DNA from: Neobacillus niacini
Lineage (GTDB): Bacteria > Bacillota > Bacilli > Bacillales > Cytobacillaceae
Direction of reading: 5' to 3'
Length of the DNA stretch: 64,000 nt
NCBI RefSeq assembly: GCF_019749295.1
Contig: NZ_JACWFG010000003.1
Span: 243,800 to 307,799, forward strand
Of the stretch, positions 53,721-63,799 are shown piece by piece (position 1 is the stretch's first letter; the number at the start of each line of letters is the position of its first letter). Made by a program: the position numbers and the translations under genes. A model generated the notes under the pieces. That model was not told the origin of the DNA. It did no database searches and saw nothing but the letters and a program-made list of their open reading frames with translations.

Positions 53721-54908
53721 TTACAAATAAAGTGAGGCTATAAAAATGCCCTCAACTTTTTGATAGATAGCGTTAAATTGTGATAAGGGCAAAGGATTAA
53801 TCCCTCTTCCAAGTTCCAATGTAAAACCAGGCTTTTTGAACTCCTGAATATACCAATCCTTGAATCCCGCATGACTATCGACATTCCGTATTGCCTTATA
53901 TCCACTTACTCGTTCGAATTCCTTCGCCAGCACTTCTGATTCAGGGGGTTCGCAGCCTTCATAACCCCAGTAGAATTCTTCACCTTGGGTATGAAAGGCA
54001 AGTATTCGATCGAATTGATTATTCCTCATTAAATCAGCCATAGCAATTGCTTCAGGTTCTGACAAAGAAGACTCACCAGGATAATCTCTTGGGGCGGGAG
54101 ACTTAGGTTCCTTCCTCTTCTGCTCAATCTCCCAATTCGCAGGAAATTGATTGTTTAAATCTACCCCTCTAATATTCGCCTTCCAATGTACAAATTCGCT
54201 GCTGCCTTCATTTATATTCATAACTTCATCCTGACGGCTCGTTGGGGGTCCATTTAAAACTAGGTCAACTCCGTCTGGATTCACCATTGGAACAATTGAT
54301 AATTCAGTCTCATTATATAAATTTATTGTATCTATTCCTCTAATTGGTAATCGATTAGCTATTGAAATGAGGTAATGATTAACTAGGTTCATTAATAACA
54401 TTGTTGTAATCCATTCGTTAGCATGAAAAGAGGCATTCATATGGACCTTTTTCAATCCCTTTCCAATTCTAATTTCTTGAATTGGTTTACCCAAAACGCT
54501 GGTACCTATGGTATTAACACTAATAAATGGATATAACTTTTTAAGAGCCTTGATTTGTTTGACTAATATGTCTGAGCCAAATGGCAATTTGCTAGTAACA
54601 CTTTGTTTTGTCATACGTTCTGGCAGATAGAGGATTTCACCTGGAATTAATGTGTTGGGGTCTTTCAATTGATTTAAGATCATCAGTGCATCAATGGATA
54701 AATTTCTTACATTTCCAATTTTCCATAATGTATCGCTTTCTTTTATGGTATACGGAACGGAAACGTAGCCAGGGATTTTTATTTTTGTTCCAGGTTTTAA
54801 ACTGGATGGATTTATGATCTCATTTGAATCAATAATGAGTTCAAGCGGAACCATAAATAAACGGCCATAATACGAAAATGAATCACCTTCTCGGACTCGA
54901 ACCTCCAT
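53721..54908 (-). CDS. yqgT: Gamma-D-glutamyl-meso-diaminopimelate endopeptidase, M14 family with two LysM domains
   Basis: A 395-residue peptidoglycan hydrolase with two LysM cell-wall-binding repeats (about residues 2-46 and 51-96: VREGDSFSYYGRLF, YTIKESDTLWKIG) and an M14 zinc peptidase domain. The zinc motif is HANEW (HxxE) with the later His in AFHTQGEEFYWGY, and the catalytic Glu is in GFTLELGRG. It cuts cross-bridge peptides in the wall. There is no signal peptide, as in B. subtilis LytF-like cytosolic or spore homologues. Confidence 0.9.
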   Translation of the reverse strand: MEVRVREGDSFSYYGRLFMVPLELIIDSNEIINPSSLKPGTKIKIPGYVSVPYTIKESDTLWKIGNVRNLSIDALMILNQLKDPNTLIPGEILYLPERMTKQSVTSKLPFGSDILVKQIKALKKLYPFISVNTIGTSVLGKPIQEIRIGKGLKKVHMNASFHANEWITTMLLMNLVNHYLISIANRLPIRGIDTINLYNETELSIVPMVNPDGVDLVLNGPPTSRQDEVMNINEGSSEFVHWKANIRGVDLNNQFPANWEIEQKRKEPKSPAPRDYPGESSLSEPEAIAMADLMRNNQFDRILAFHTQGEEFYWGYEGCEPPESEVLAKEFERVSGYKAIRNVDSHAGFKDWYIQEFKKPGFTLELGRGINPLPLSQFNAIYQKVEGIFIASLYL

Positions 54909-55009
54909 ACTTTTTCCCTCCTTCCATCATAAAAATCATATGATGGCAAAGGTAATAAAATGAGCAAAAGAAAAACCCGCAGCTTGTGCAGGTATCATGA
55001 AATATTTTC

Positions 55010-55984
55010 TTATACGGTTAGTTTATTTTTAATCAGCCATGCCGCACCAATTACTCCAGCATCGTTCCCAAGTGTTGCCAGCGCAAGATTTGTAGAATCT
55101 CTGGCCGCTGAAAAAGCAAACTTAGAGAAATTCATTTTTACCGGGTCCAATAAAATATCACCCGCTCTAGAAACACCACCGCCAAGAACAATTTTGTCCG
55201 GGTTCAATGTATTCGCTATGTTCGCCAGAACAAACCCTAGATGGAAAGCGACCTCATCCACTATTTTTTTAGCAAGTTCATCCCCATTTCGAGCACTATC
55301 AAATACATCTTTTGCTGAGACTTTTCCATTTTCGGCATAAATTAGTGCCAGCGTCCCATTAGCATCAGCTTTTGATAGCTCTGCCTTTGCTAATCGTACA
55401 ATTCCAGTTGCAGAAGCAATGGTTTCTATGCATCCTGTCTTTCCACAGTTACAAGGCGCCCCGCCAAACGGTATAGACGTTATATGCCCGATTTCACCGG
55501 CTGCACCATTAATGCCCCTAACAATATTACCGTTAGCAATTACGCCGCCGCCTACACCCGTTCCGAGTGTCACACATACTAAGTCGTCTGCACCCTTACC
55601 AGCACCATTCCACATTTCACCCAATGCCGCACAATTCGCATCATTTTCAATCGCAACTGGCAGAGCTGTTAGTGAATGCAAACTTTCTTGTAAAGGAAAG
55701 TTATCCTTCCACCCTAGATTAACAACATTCAGAACAATACCTGTCTCATAATCTATCGGTCCAGGTGCTCCCATACCAATTCCTATTAATTTTGACTTTT
55801 GTTCTTTAAGGTCTATTAATTTTTGTTCTATTGCGCTTGCAATATTCCTAGTAATATTTTGACCTTCATTTGAGTTATCAGTGGGAATTTCCCACTTATG
55901 AAGAATTTCTCCGTTCAGGTTAATAAACGCTAACTTTGTAGTTGTCCCGCCAAGGTCAACACCAACTATCCATTGTTCCGACAC
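55010..55984 (-). CDS. glcK: Glucokinase, ROK family
   Basis: A 324-residue ROK-family kinase that makes glucose 6-phosphate. It has the ATP site [23 protein letters not shown] with the catalytic Asp, the zinc motif [11 protein letters not shown] and the final GVIGAAWL. I use the GTG at 55984, five nt after the yqgQ stop codon and behind AGGTGA, since the longest frame adds three unconserved residues. Order yqgQ-glcK is as in B. subtilis. Confidence 0.94.
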   Translation of the reverse strand: MSEQWIVGVDLGGTTTKLAFINLNGEILHKWEIPTDNSNEGQNITRNIASAIEQKLIDLKEQKSKLIGIGMGAPGPIDYETGIVLNVVNLGWKDNFPLQESLHSLTALPVAIENDANCAALGEMWNGAGKGADDLVCVTLGTGVGGGVIANGNIVRGINGAAGEIGHITSIPFGGAPCNCGKTGCIETIASATGIVRLAKAELSKADANGTLALIYAENGKVSAKDVFDSARNGDELAKKIVDEVAFHLGFVLANIANTLNPDKIVLGGGVSRAGDILLDPVKMNFSKFAFSAARDSTNLALATLGNDAGVIGAAWLIKNKLTV

Positions 55985-55989
55985 TATTA

Positions 55990-56202
55990 TCACCTATCTT
56001 TTTCTTCTTTTTCTTTTAGAAATCTTATTTCATGTCTTAAAATTAACAGAGCAGTTGAGTATTCTCTCGGCTCAATTAACTGAGCTTGATACAAATCTTT
56101 TAATTCTGACTCCATTAATTCTAGGTCGGCGATTCGATCGCCAATATAAATAATCGTCCCATATTGCTTTAAAAATTGTTGAATATCATAAATTGACTTC
56201 AT
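55990..56202 (-). CDS. yqgQ: YqgQ family small protein (DUF910)
   Basis: A 70-residue helical protein, [20 protein letters not shown] and [20 protein letters not shown], the three-helix DUF910 fold. It has no known activity but is always next to glcK in Bacillus. It ends 5 nt before the glcK start, so the two are co-translated. Confidence 0.92.
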   Translation of the reverse strand: MKSIYDIQQFLKQYGTIIYIGDRIADLELMESELKDLYQAQLIEPREYSTALLILRHEIRFLKEKEEKDR

Positions 56203-56394
56203 TTAATTAGCCCTCTTACATAAAGGATGAGAAACATTACAAGTAAAGTATACCTTAACCCCCTACCACCCTCAAGTTGTTCTTTTTCGCTAATGAAAAT
56301 ACAAGATTCTGGCATGTCCAGTTAATTGTCCCCATATAACATTAATAGATATATCAAATTTTAACTGAGGCACCAAAATAGAAGGTGGGGTCCT

Positions 56395-57231
56395 ATGAAT
56401 AAAATATATTTTGTTCTTTTCACATTAATTCTCGTTGTTCTAGCTTTTTCAATACAACAACATAAAAATCCGAAAGTACAGGAAAGTATTACGTACTTCC
56501 CGATTGACCCAAAGGTAACCTTTAAAACAGCTGAAACCAATCTTACCGTAATGAGTAAACCAGCAAATACACTCCTTTGGAAGGAAAAATCCATCTTGGA
56601 TCGGGAAGCCTATTTAAGACAGGATGCTGCTCTGTTATTTGCAAATGGACGTCTTATCGATCAACTTTGGAATTGGAAGCAAAATACCTCAGTGATTGAG
56701 CAGGAAAAAAGAATCACGATTGACGAGAGTGTTTTTTTACAAGCTATTACCTTCCACCATGCAGAGCTTCATGAGAATGACAATCAAATTTTCAGTTCAC
56801 AAGCAATGTCATCCCATCAAATTTTCTTCATAACAACTCAAAATGATCAAGAAAAATTAAAGAAACAATTAGACCAGCAGACAGAAAGAATGCTGCAACT
56901 TAGCTGGAACAAAGGATTGCGCCATTTTTCTATTAACTTGAGAAACTACCAGGAGGCGTTTCCCCTCAGCCAATTTAATGAACTGGCAAAGGATACCTTA
57001 CCCGGTTTTACAAAATCAGAGACTGCTGCGATTGTAGGAAACCTTTGGGAGGGATTATATAAAAATTATATCCTCGGAATAAAAAAAGCAGAAGGTGCCA
57101 TTGAAAATCCCAAAGGCAGCACCCTTCCACTTATATTAATTGCAAATGATAAAACTCATTTATTAGTATTAACTGAAACTAGGTCAGGGGAGCCTATTCT
57201 TCTTCGACAGCTGATGGAAGTAAACGATTAA
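56395..57231 (+). CDS. Uncharacterised exported protein, convergent with gluP
   Basis: A 278-residue protein with an N-terminal membrane helix (residues 4-19) and a soluble outer domain with few cysteines. I do not recognise a family. Conserved-looking stretches include WEGLYKNYILGIKK and LPLILIANDKTHLLVLTE. It follows AGGTGGGGTCCT. Its last 38 bp overlap the 3' end of gluP on the other strand, a true tail-to-tail overlap. Confidence 0.75.
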   Translation: MNKIYFVLFTLILVVLAFSIQQHKNPKVQESITYFPIDPKVTFKTAETNLTVMSKPANTLLWKEKSILDREAYLRQDAALLFANGRLIDQLWNWKQNTSVIEQEKRITIDESVFLQAITFHHAELHENDNQIFSSQAMSSHQIFFITTQNDQEKLKKQLDQQTERMLQLSWNKGLRHFSINLRNYQEAFPLSQFNELAKDTLPGFTKSETAAIVGNLWEGLYKNYILGIKKAEGAIENPKGSTLPLILIANDKTHLLVLTETRSGEPILLRQLMEVND

Positions 57232-58765
57232 GTTCCTGAACTAAATCAGAATATTCCTGTTGACTTGGTTTTAATTCTGCTGCTTTTAATGCATTTCTTT
57301 TTGATTGTGATAGGTTATTCTCCTCTAAATAGAGTAACGCTAAATTATAGTACGCTTCTGGTAAATTGGGATCCAATTCTATCACTTTAAGAAGATGAGA
57401 TTTTGCTTCAACGAGTTTATTCAATTTTATTTCCACAAAGGATAATGCAAAATACACTTCTGCAGATGGTTCTTTAACGGTTTGTACGTATTTCGCTAAT
57501 ACATCATTTGCTTTATCGTAGTTCTCCTGTTTAATGTATTCTTGAGCCAGCATCATAGTTGAGCTTTCATTGCCGCCTGTTTCGGAACGCTGGAAACCAT
57601 AGAATAAGGAGCCATATATGATAGATGCTGAAAACAATAAGAAAAGCATCTGTAAGAATGGCTTTTTCTTTTTAGGGAAATGAACCACTCCTGCAGCAAG
57701 GAAACCGCCTGCTAGTCCGCCTAAATGACCAGCATTATCTACAATGGACACAGTAAAACCAAATATTAAGTTAAAGATTAATACTGGAATAACGCTAGGT
57801 CCAATTGTTCGAAAAAAAAGCTTTGGATAAATTAGAGCAAAATAAAGTAATGCACCGAAACATCCAAAGATCGCCCCGCTTGCGCCAGCTGAAATATTAG
57901 GACTATAAATAAAACTGGCAATAACCCCTGATATTCCGGCAAGTAGATAAATAAATAAAAAGCGTATATTACCAAAGATTCTTTCAACAGCGGGGCCTAA
58001 AAAATACAAAGCCAAGGTATTCATTGCTAAATGTAAAAATCCAATATGAAGGAAAATAGGTGTTATGAATCTCCACCATTCTCCTTCATAAATATAAGGA
58101 TTAAATTTTGCACCATATTTAATTAGTGTTGAGGTATTTGTGCTTCCGCCTTGAAGCTCTAGCAATAAAAAAACAGCGGCCTGAATGATCATAAATAAGT
58201 ATGTAAAAAGTGGTCTTCCCTTTGAAAACATTTCCTTTTCTTTTTTAGACATTTGTATGGCAGAATCTAAAGCTAGTTTCTTTTGCGAATCAACGTCTTC
58301 CTGTGAATACTCATCTTGAAGTGGAAATGAGACTTCTCTTTCTAGTCTTTCTGATAATACTTTTAATCCTAATTCGTATTGATTGCTTGTTAGCAATACA
58401 GTGCTTACACTCGTTTTATTTCCTTCAGGAAAAATATATGGACTTTGCAGCCGATATTCATACTCATCAACAGGAGGGAATTGACTAATATAGATATTTA
58501 CAACCAAAAGTTCCCCGCGTCCGATCTGTTTCCGGATTTTTTCTCCATTTGAGGCTGTAAATTCAATATCTCTCTGCATGGAATTACTCCAGTCTAAATC
58601 TTGTCGTAACAGCCTAACAATAGGGGTTCTTTTATTTTCGAGTTTTTCAAGCCATAATTCTTTTTGATTTTCAAATAATTGTATAATTCGGTATCCTTGA
58701 TCCGAAATTAAGAAATGAGCCAATCTCCAAAAGACGTAATCCTCTCTATAATTCAATACTCCCAC
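57194..58765 (-). CDS. gluP: Rhomboid-family intramembrane serine protease with TPR tail, GluP
   Basis: A 523-residue rhomboid. Cytoplasmic N-terminal domain (about 1-175), six or seven helices with the catalytic Ser in GASGAIFG and the partner His in NAGHLGGLAGG, and the NxxA-type HIGFLHLAMNTLAL motif, then TPR repeats (KSHLLKVIELDPNLPEAYYN). It cuts membrane proteins such as MgtE in B. subtilis. The GTG start at 58765 is uncertain: the conserved part begins at YVFWRLAHFL. Confidence 0.92.
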   Translation of the reverse strand: MGVLNYREDYVFWRLAHFLISDQGYRIIQLFENQKELWLEKLENKRTPIVRLLRQDLDWSNSMQRDIEFTASNGEKIRKQIGRGELLVVNIYISQFPPVDEYEYRLQSPYIFPEGNKTSVSTVLLTSNQYELGLKVLSERLEREVSFPLQDEYSQEDVDSQKKLALDSAIQMSKKEKEMFSKGRPLFTYLFMIIQAAVFLLLELQGGSTNTSTLIKYGAKFNPYIYEGEWWRFITPIFLHIGFLHLAMNTLALYFLGPAVERIFGNIRFLFIYLLAGISGVIASFIYSPNISAGASGAIFGCFGALLYFALIYPKLFFRTIGPSVIPVLIFNLIFGFTVSIVDNAGHLGGLAGGFLAAGVVHFPKKKKPFLQMLFLLFSASIIYGSLFYGFQRSETGGNESSTMMLAQEYIKQENYDKANDVLAKYVQTVKEPSAEVYFALSFVEIKLNKLVEAKSHLLKVIELDPNLPEAYYNLALLYLEENNLSQSKRNALKAAELKPSQQEYSDLVQELNRLLPSAVEEE

Positions 58766-58887
58766 TACTTTCTATTAGGACATCATAGTTCTATTATTTT
58801 TTATCCATCTTACACTTGTTTATTATATTATAAACGAAATTCAAACCTAACAATGACTAAATTAGATGCTAACATGGGCATTTTATC

Positions 58888-58936
58888 AACAAAAAAACCA
58901 TCTGTGGTTTTCACCAATCAGATGGTCTTTCAGCAG
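58888..58936 (-). terminator. Terminator overlapping the yqgO end
   Basis: GACCATCTG/CAGATGGT stem with an AAACCA-containing loop, followed by TTTTTTTG on the minus strand. The stem includes the last yqgO codons. Confidence 0.75.
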
Positions 58937-59117
58937 GTCCGCCAAATACAGTCTGCATCATTTTATTTTTCACACCTGGAAAGCTCATGAACGAGCCTAC
59001 AGCTATTCTACGCATCCAGCCTGACCTGAGTAACAGGTTAATAATCCGGTATCTAAAGCGGAATGCAAAATAGCCAATTGACCCAATCATAAATATGGAT
59101 GTCAACATACGAGACAT
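58911..59117 (-). CDS. yqgO: YqgO-like small membrane protein
   Basis: A 68-residue protein, MSRMLTSIFMIGSIGYFAFR followed by a basic amphipathic part and MMQTVFGGPAERPSDW. One membrane helix and a tail. Position between gluP and ldh, near yqgN, fits YqgO of Bacillus; function is unknown. The ATG at 59117 is 8 nt after GGAGG, better than the ATG two codons earlier. Confidence 0.8.
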   Translation of the reverse strand: MSRMLTSIFMIGSIGYFAFRFRYRIINLLLRSGWMRRIAVGSFMSFPGVKNKMMQTVFGGPAERPSDW

Positions 59118-59174
59118 TATCATCCCCTCCTACCCATATTGTGTGAATAGGAGGATGTTTTTATCCACTCTTTA

Positions 59175-60164
<990 letters not shown>

Positions 60165-60206
60165 CTAGCTCAGCATAAATGTAATCGTAACTTCTTACCT
60201 AGTATA

Positions 60207-60986
60207 TTACAAATAAACAACTAACATTGCTAACACTGCAGCAATGAATCCTGACAAAAAATTCACCATATCATTATCCACTAAATGATACCCTTTTATT
60301 CTTTTTGCAGCGGTTTGACAATGGACCTTTTTTTCGGTTTCTATACCACATATTCTGCAGCGATACACTTGCTGATAATAGGCACCTAATAAAGTATCAA
60401 TGATATTTCCTAAAAAACCAAAAATAAAAATAATAAGGAAGAGAGTTATCTCCAGATGAAAAAGCAAGGTGCCTGCTAATGCAATTAACATTGACCCTAG
60501 TAATGCAGCGATAGTGCCCAGCCAACTGACAGCACCTGATGTTCCTTTTTCTATGGGTTTAAACGTTCGTATGTATAAAGGTCTTTTTTTACTTAATGAA
60601 CCAATCTCTGAAGCCCATGTATCTGAATTTGAACTGGCAAGACAAACCGTAAAACCAACCAGCCAAGTAACGTCCTGGTGAAAATAATAAATAAGGCTTA
60701 GAATCGTTGCTGAACCTCCATTGGCTATAACTTGGCGCCAATCTCTAGTTGATCCCTTGGCCAATTTTTCTTCCATTTCTATTTTTGCAGTACTCTTAAA
60801 TTTTGACCAAGAGCTGGAGGTTACAAAGAACAAGCCTAAAAGGATTAGCCCTTTTACACCGAAGCCGAAGTAGACAGCAATTCCAACTACAACAGCAGCA
60901 ATAGCACCATTTCTACTTAATGAATGTTGTAAATAACCTGCTATTCCGCCAATTATAATCAAAATAAGAATTAGAATTTGAATCAT
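60207..60986 (-). CDS. DUF92 (TIGR00297-like) membrane protein
   Basis: A 259-residue protein with six or seven membrane helices. The motif ASSNSDTWASEIGSLSKKRP is the signature of the DUF92 family, which includes plant VTE5/VTE6 phytyl kinases; the bacterial role is unknown. A CRICGIETEKKVHC segment near residue 205 has three cysteines that may bind metal. It overlaps yqgN by 4 bp, so they form an operon. Confidence 0.85.
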   Translation of the reverse strand: MIQILILILIIIGGIAGYLQHSLSRNGAIAAVVVGIAVYFGFGVKGLILLGLFFVTSSSWSKFKSTAKIEMEEKLAKGSTRDWRQVIANGGSATILSLIYYFHQDVTWLVGFTVCLASSNSDTWASEIGSLSKKRPLYIRTFKPIEKGTSGAVSWLGTIAALLGSMLIALAGTLLFHLEITLFLIIFIFGFLGNIIDTLLGAYYQQVYRCRICGIETEKKVHCQTAAKRIKGYHLVDNDMVNFLSGFIAAVLAMLVVYL

Positions 60987-61549
60987 TTTATTTTTATTAC
61001 CTCTTCATTAGTAATAAGTTTCGAGACAGCTATATCATGTTCTTCGACAGGAAAATGTGGAATAACTTGGAAGTGAAAAGCAAGTGAAATCGTTTTACCC
61101 TTATATTGTGGTAAATAACGATCATAGTATCCACCACCAAAACCCAGCCGAAAACCATCTCTTGTATAAGCTAAACCCGGTACGATCAAAAGATCAATAT
61201 CCTCGTGTCCAACTTCTATCGTTTGGTCAATGATGGGTTCAAATAATCCATAAAATACAGATTCGAGCTGCGAAAACTGTGTTATTTTATGGAAGGTTAA
61301 CATCTTTTCCTTTGGATGACATTTTGGAACGACAACCTCTTTTCCAGATTCCCACGCTTTTCGAATGATTTGATAGGTATCAACCTCTGGCTCCTTTGAA
61401 ATAGTAACCCCAATCACGTCCGCTTGTATCCAGTCATCTTGATCATATAGATTCCTGGCAATTATATAGGAATAATCTTCATAGTAAGGTTTAGAAAGTC
61501 CTGAAAGTCTCTCTTTCATTTCTTTTCGTATAAGAGTTTTTTCATTCAT
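60983..61549 (-). CDS. yqgN: 5-formyltetrahydrofolate cyclo-ligase
   Basis: A 188-residue enzyme that converts 5-formyl-THF to 5,10-methenyl-THF with ATP. The final conserved box LGFGGGYYDRYLPQYKGKTI and the early KEMKERL motif place it. It connects to folate one-carbon flow that also drains from the glycine cleavage genes. Coupled to the DUF92 gene by a 4-bp overlap. Confidence 0.93.
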   Translation of the reverse strand: MNEKTLIRKEMKERLSGLSKPYYEDYSYIIARNLYDQDDWIQADVIGVTISKEPEVDTYQIIRKAWESGKEVVVPKCHPKEKMLTFHKITQFSQLESVFYGLFEPIIDQTIEVGHEDIDLLIVPGLAYTRDGFRLGFGGGYYDRYLPQYKGKTISLAFHFQVIPHFPVEEHDIAVSKLITNEEVIKIK

Positions 61550-61580
61550 CTATATCGTATTCTCCTTATTTTTATCCAAA

Positions 61581-61613
61581 GAAAAAAGCAGCAGGAAGCC
61601 CTACTGCTTATTT
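61581..61613 (-). terminator. Terminator after rpmG
   Basis: AAGCAGTAGG/CCTGCTGCTT imperfect stem followed by TTTTTTC on the minus strand, overlapping the rpmG stop codon. Confidence 0.8.
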
Positions 61614-61757
61614 TGTTTCACGATGTGCTGTTGTACGCTTTTCTCTTGGGCAATATTTCTTAAGCTCAAGACGATCAGGGTTGTTACGTTTATTTTTTGT
61701 TGAAATATAGTTACGATCTCCACACTCAGTGCAAGCTAACGTAATATTTACACGCAT
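61608..61757 (-). CDS. rpmG: 50S ribosomal protein L33
   Basis: A 49-residue zinc-ribbon-type L33: [20 protein letters not shown] and a second site where the expected CxxC is only Cys36 in [10 protein letters not shown]. The first pair (CTEC) is present but the second pair has one Cys, so zinc binding may be lost or partial. The ATG at 61757 follows GGAGGGAAATTA; a longer frame adds a 22-residue non-conserved N-terminus. Confidence 0.93.
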   Translation of the reverse strand: MRVNITLACTECGDRNYISTKNKRNNPDRLELKKYCPREKRTTAHRETK

Positions 61758-61850
61758 GTTAATTTCCCTCCAAACGATTAAGCTAGTTCGTTCATACGAC
61801 TTTTCTATAATATCATTTTTCAAAAGGAAATGCTAGTATGTTTTTAAAGA

Positions 61851-61876
61851 AAAGCAAAAGCGCCTTGAAGAGGCGC
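61851..61876 (-). terminator. Terminator after the glycosyltransferase gene
   Basis: GCGCCTCTTCAAGGCGC hairpin followed by TTTTGCTTTTC on the minus strand. The GGCGCTGGCGCC-rich sequence beside it resembles the dispersed CTCCAGCGCC repeats. Confidence 0.75.
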
Positions 61877-61899
61877 CAGCGCCAGACAATAAAAGTATA

Positions 61900-63153
61900 T
61901 TATCTAGAGTTTTCATTAACATTTGCACGTTTATTTATCATCGTTTCTTCGATAACTTTCACTGTTTGAGAAGCAACTCGTTTCCAACCATAGAGGCTCC
62001 TAACGATTTGCCTGCCTTTTTCGCCAATTTCCTTCGCCTTATGTGGATATTGTGTTAAAAAATCAATATTTGATAGAAGACTATCAGCATCACCGGGATC
62101 CATCAGCATACCAGTTTGCTTATGCATGATAATTCCTTTTAATCCCCCTGTTTCCGAAACAATTGTTGGTTTAGAAAGGATCATTGCTTCTAGTGCGACG
62201 ATTCCAAAAGGTTCATATAAACTTGGAAAAACAGCGATTTCACTGTTAACTAATAGTGCATTTCTTTGCTCATCCGAAACATACCCAATAAAGGTAATAT
62301 AATGGTCTAAATTTCTTTCACTGACCATCTTACGGTATCTCTCAAGCATTGGTCCTTTACCAGCAATAACAAAATAAATATCTTTTTTGCTTTCCTTTGC
62401 CAGTTGTGCACCCTCAATGATTGTTTCAAATCCCTTTTCTTTCACCATTCTGCCTATAGAAAAAACATACTTTCTGTCCTTAATGAATGGATAGATTTCG
62501 GCTGATTGAACCATAACTTCACCTTGTTCAATACCGTTAGGAACAATAGCCATTTTTTTCTCAGAGAGCTGGAAGTTTGATAGTAATTCTTCTCGCATAT
62601 ACTGACTGCAAACAATTATTTGATCTGACTCGCTAATTAACTGCCTTTCCTTTTCATGAATAAATTGCTGCATATCATTATAAATCCCATTATTCCTACC
62701 GTGTTCTGTAGCATGGATGGTCGTCAATAATGGCGCAGAAAGCTCTTCTTTTAGTGTAATTGCTGAAGTTCCTACCAGCCAATCATGAGCATGGACAATG
62801 TCAAACTTTATCTCAGCTGCTATTTGTACCCCTTTATAACTCATCGTTAAATTAAGGCCGGCAATCCAAGAAAGAAAATCATCATCCTGGTTGTTTATTG
62901 GAATGACACGATGGACATGAACTCCATTTATGTTTTCAAAAGCAGGGAGTCCTCCATTTCCAGCCGTAACCACATGTACGTCATGACCTAATTGAACTAA
63001 GTGCTCGGAAAGACCACAGACATGCCTCGAGAGCCCTCCAACAACATTCGGAGGGTATTCCCATGTTAAAATAAGAATTTTTAATTGCCCTTCACTGGTA
63101 TGCTTTTTATTCCTATCACTCATTGGGTTATCAGTCATTTTTTGTTTCTCCAT
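61900..63153 (-). CDS. GT4-family glycosyltransferase
   Basis: A 417-residue retaining GT-B enzyme similar to glycogen synthase and other GT4 proteins: ILTWEYPPNVVGGLSRHVCG, HAHDWL, the nucleotide-sugar region SIGRMVKEKGFETIIEGA and the E-x7-E motif in FPSLYEPFGIVALEAM. It transfers a sugar from a nucleotide donor; target unknown. Its start overlaps the DUF4912 gene end by 23 bp, so they are co-translated. Confidence 0.9.
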   Translation of the reverse strand: MEKQKMTDNPMSDRNKKHTSEGQLKILILTWEYPPNVVGGLSRHVCGLSEHLVQLGHDVHVVTAGNGGLPAFENINGVHVHRVIPINNQDDDFLSWIAGLNLTMSYKGVQIAAEIKFDIVHAHDWLVGTSAITLKEELSAPLLTTIHATEHGRNNGIYNDMQQFIHEKERQLISESDQIIVCSQYMREELLSNFQLSEKKMAIVPNGIEQGEVMVQSAEIYPFIKDRKYVFSIGRMVKEKGFETIIEGAQLAKESKKDIYFVIAGKGPMLERYRKMVSERNLDHYITFIGYVSDEQRNALLVNSEIAVFPSLYEPFGIVALEAMILSKPTIVSETGGLKGIIMHKQTGMLMDPGDADSLLSNIDFLTQYPHKAKEIGEKGRQIVRSLYGWKRVASQTVKVIEETMINKRANVNENSR

Positions 63154-63799
63154 AATAGCTGTAGGTACTTACATGGTCAATCCACTTAGGTGAAAATTCA
63201 TCAATATGTTGAGCGGTCACTAAATTTTTATATATTTCACTGCCATTTAGATTACCAATGGCCGGAGTTTGAACAGAATTGGAACGAAGGACTGGGAAAA
63301 ATTCTTTATCATTTAATTTAACACCTAATTCAGCAACATAGCTGCGATTCGCTGTCAATCCTTTAATAAACCAATATCCCTTATTATAAGGAACAGTAAT
63401 ATCATAGTAGTGATGAGCATTATTCCCCGTAAAAATAATATCCGTAACATCATAAAGTCTGACGATATGAACCATTTCCTCCAATGTTTTATTATAAAAT
63501 AAGCCCAAGACTTTGTTAGGAATGCTAGACACTTCCCAAAAAACAATTACTTTTCTTGGTGTTACAAGTTTAACCTGAAGCTCCCCTTTTACAGGTGTAC
63601 AATCGTTCGTTGATTGATCTATATTATTTTCTTCCTTATGCTCCTTCTTTTCAACTGAAGGAACTTCCCTGCTATTTTCCTGGGACTTAATATATTTATT
63701 CCATCTATATTGCACTCTGCCAATAGTTGTATTCAATTGAGAGGCGATTTTTCGGAACGATAAACCATCCTCTCTAAGTTTAATAATTTCTTCTATCAT
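63131..63799 (-). CDS. DUF4912 protein with N-terminal helix-turn-helix-like segment
   Basis: A 222-residue protein. The N-terminus (MIEEIIKLREDGLSFRKIAS, then TTIGRVQYRWNKYI) is a resolvase-like helix-turn-helix, followed by an acidic linker and a DUF4912 domain starting PRKVIVFWEVSS with NRSYVAELGVKL and FFPVLRSNSVQTP strands. Function is unknown; the same pair with a GT4 transferase suggests a role in polysaccharide production. The ATG at 63799 follows GGAGGAGAACA. Downstream (63800-64000) has no gene. Confidence 0.8.
   Translation of the reverse strand: MIEEIIKLREDGLSFRKIASQLNTTIGRVQYRWNKYIKSQENSREVPSVEKKEHKEENNIDQSTNDCTPVKGELQVKLVTPRKVIVFWEVSSIPNKVLGLFYNKTLEEMVHIVRLYDVTDIIFTGNNAHHYYDITVPYNKGYWFIKGLTANRSYVAELGVKLNDKEFFPVLRSNSVQTPAIGNLNGSEIYKNLVTAQHIDEFSPKWIDHVSTYSYYGETKND

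Noticed and set aside
61758-61823. N-terminal extension of L33
   Set aside because: The extra 22 residues are not part of L33, and the ATG at 61757 has a strong GGAGGG site.
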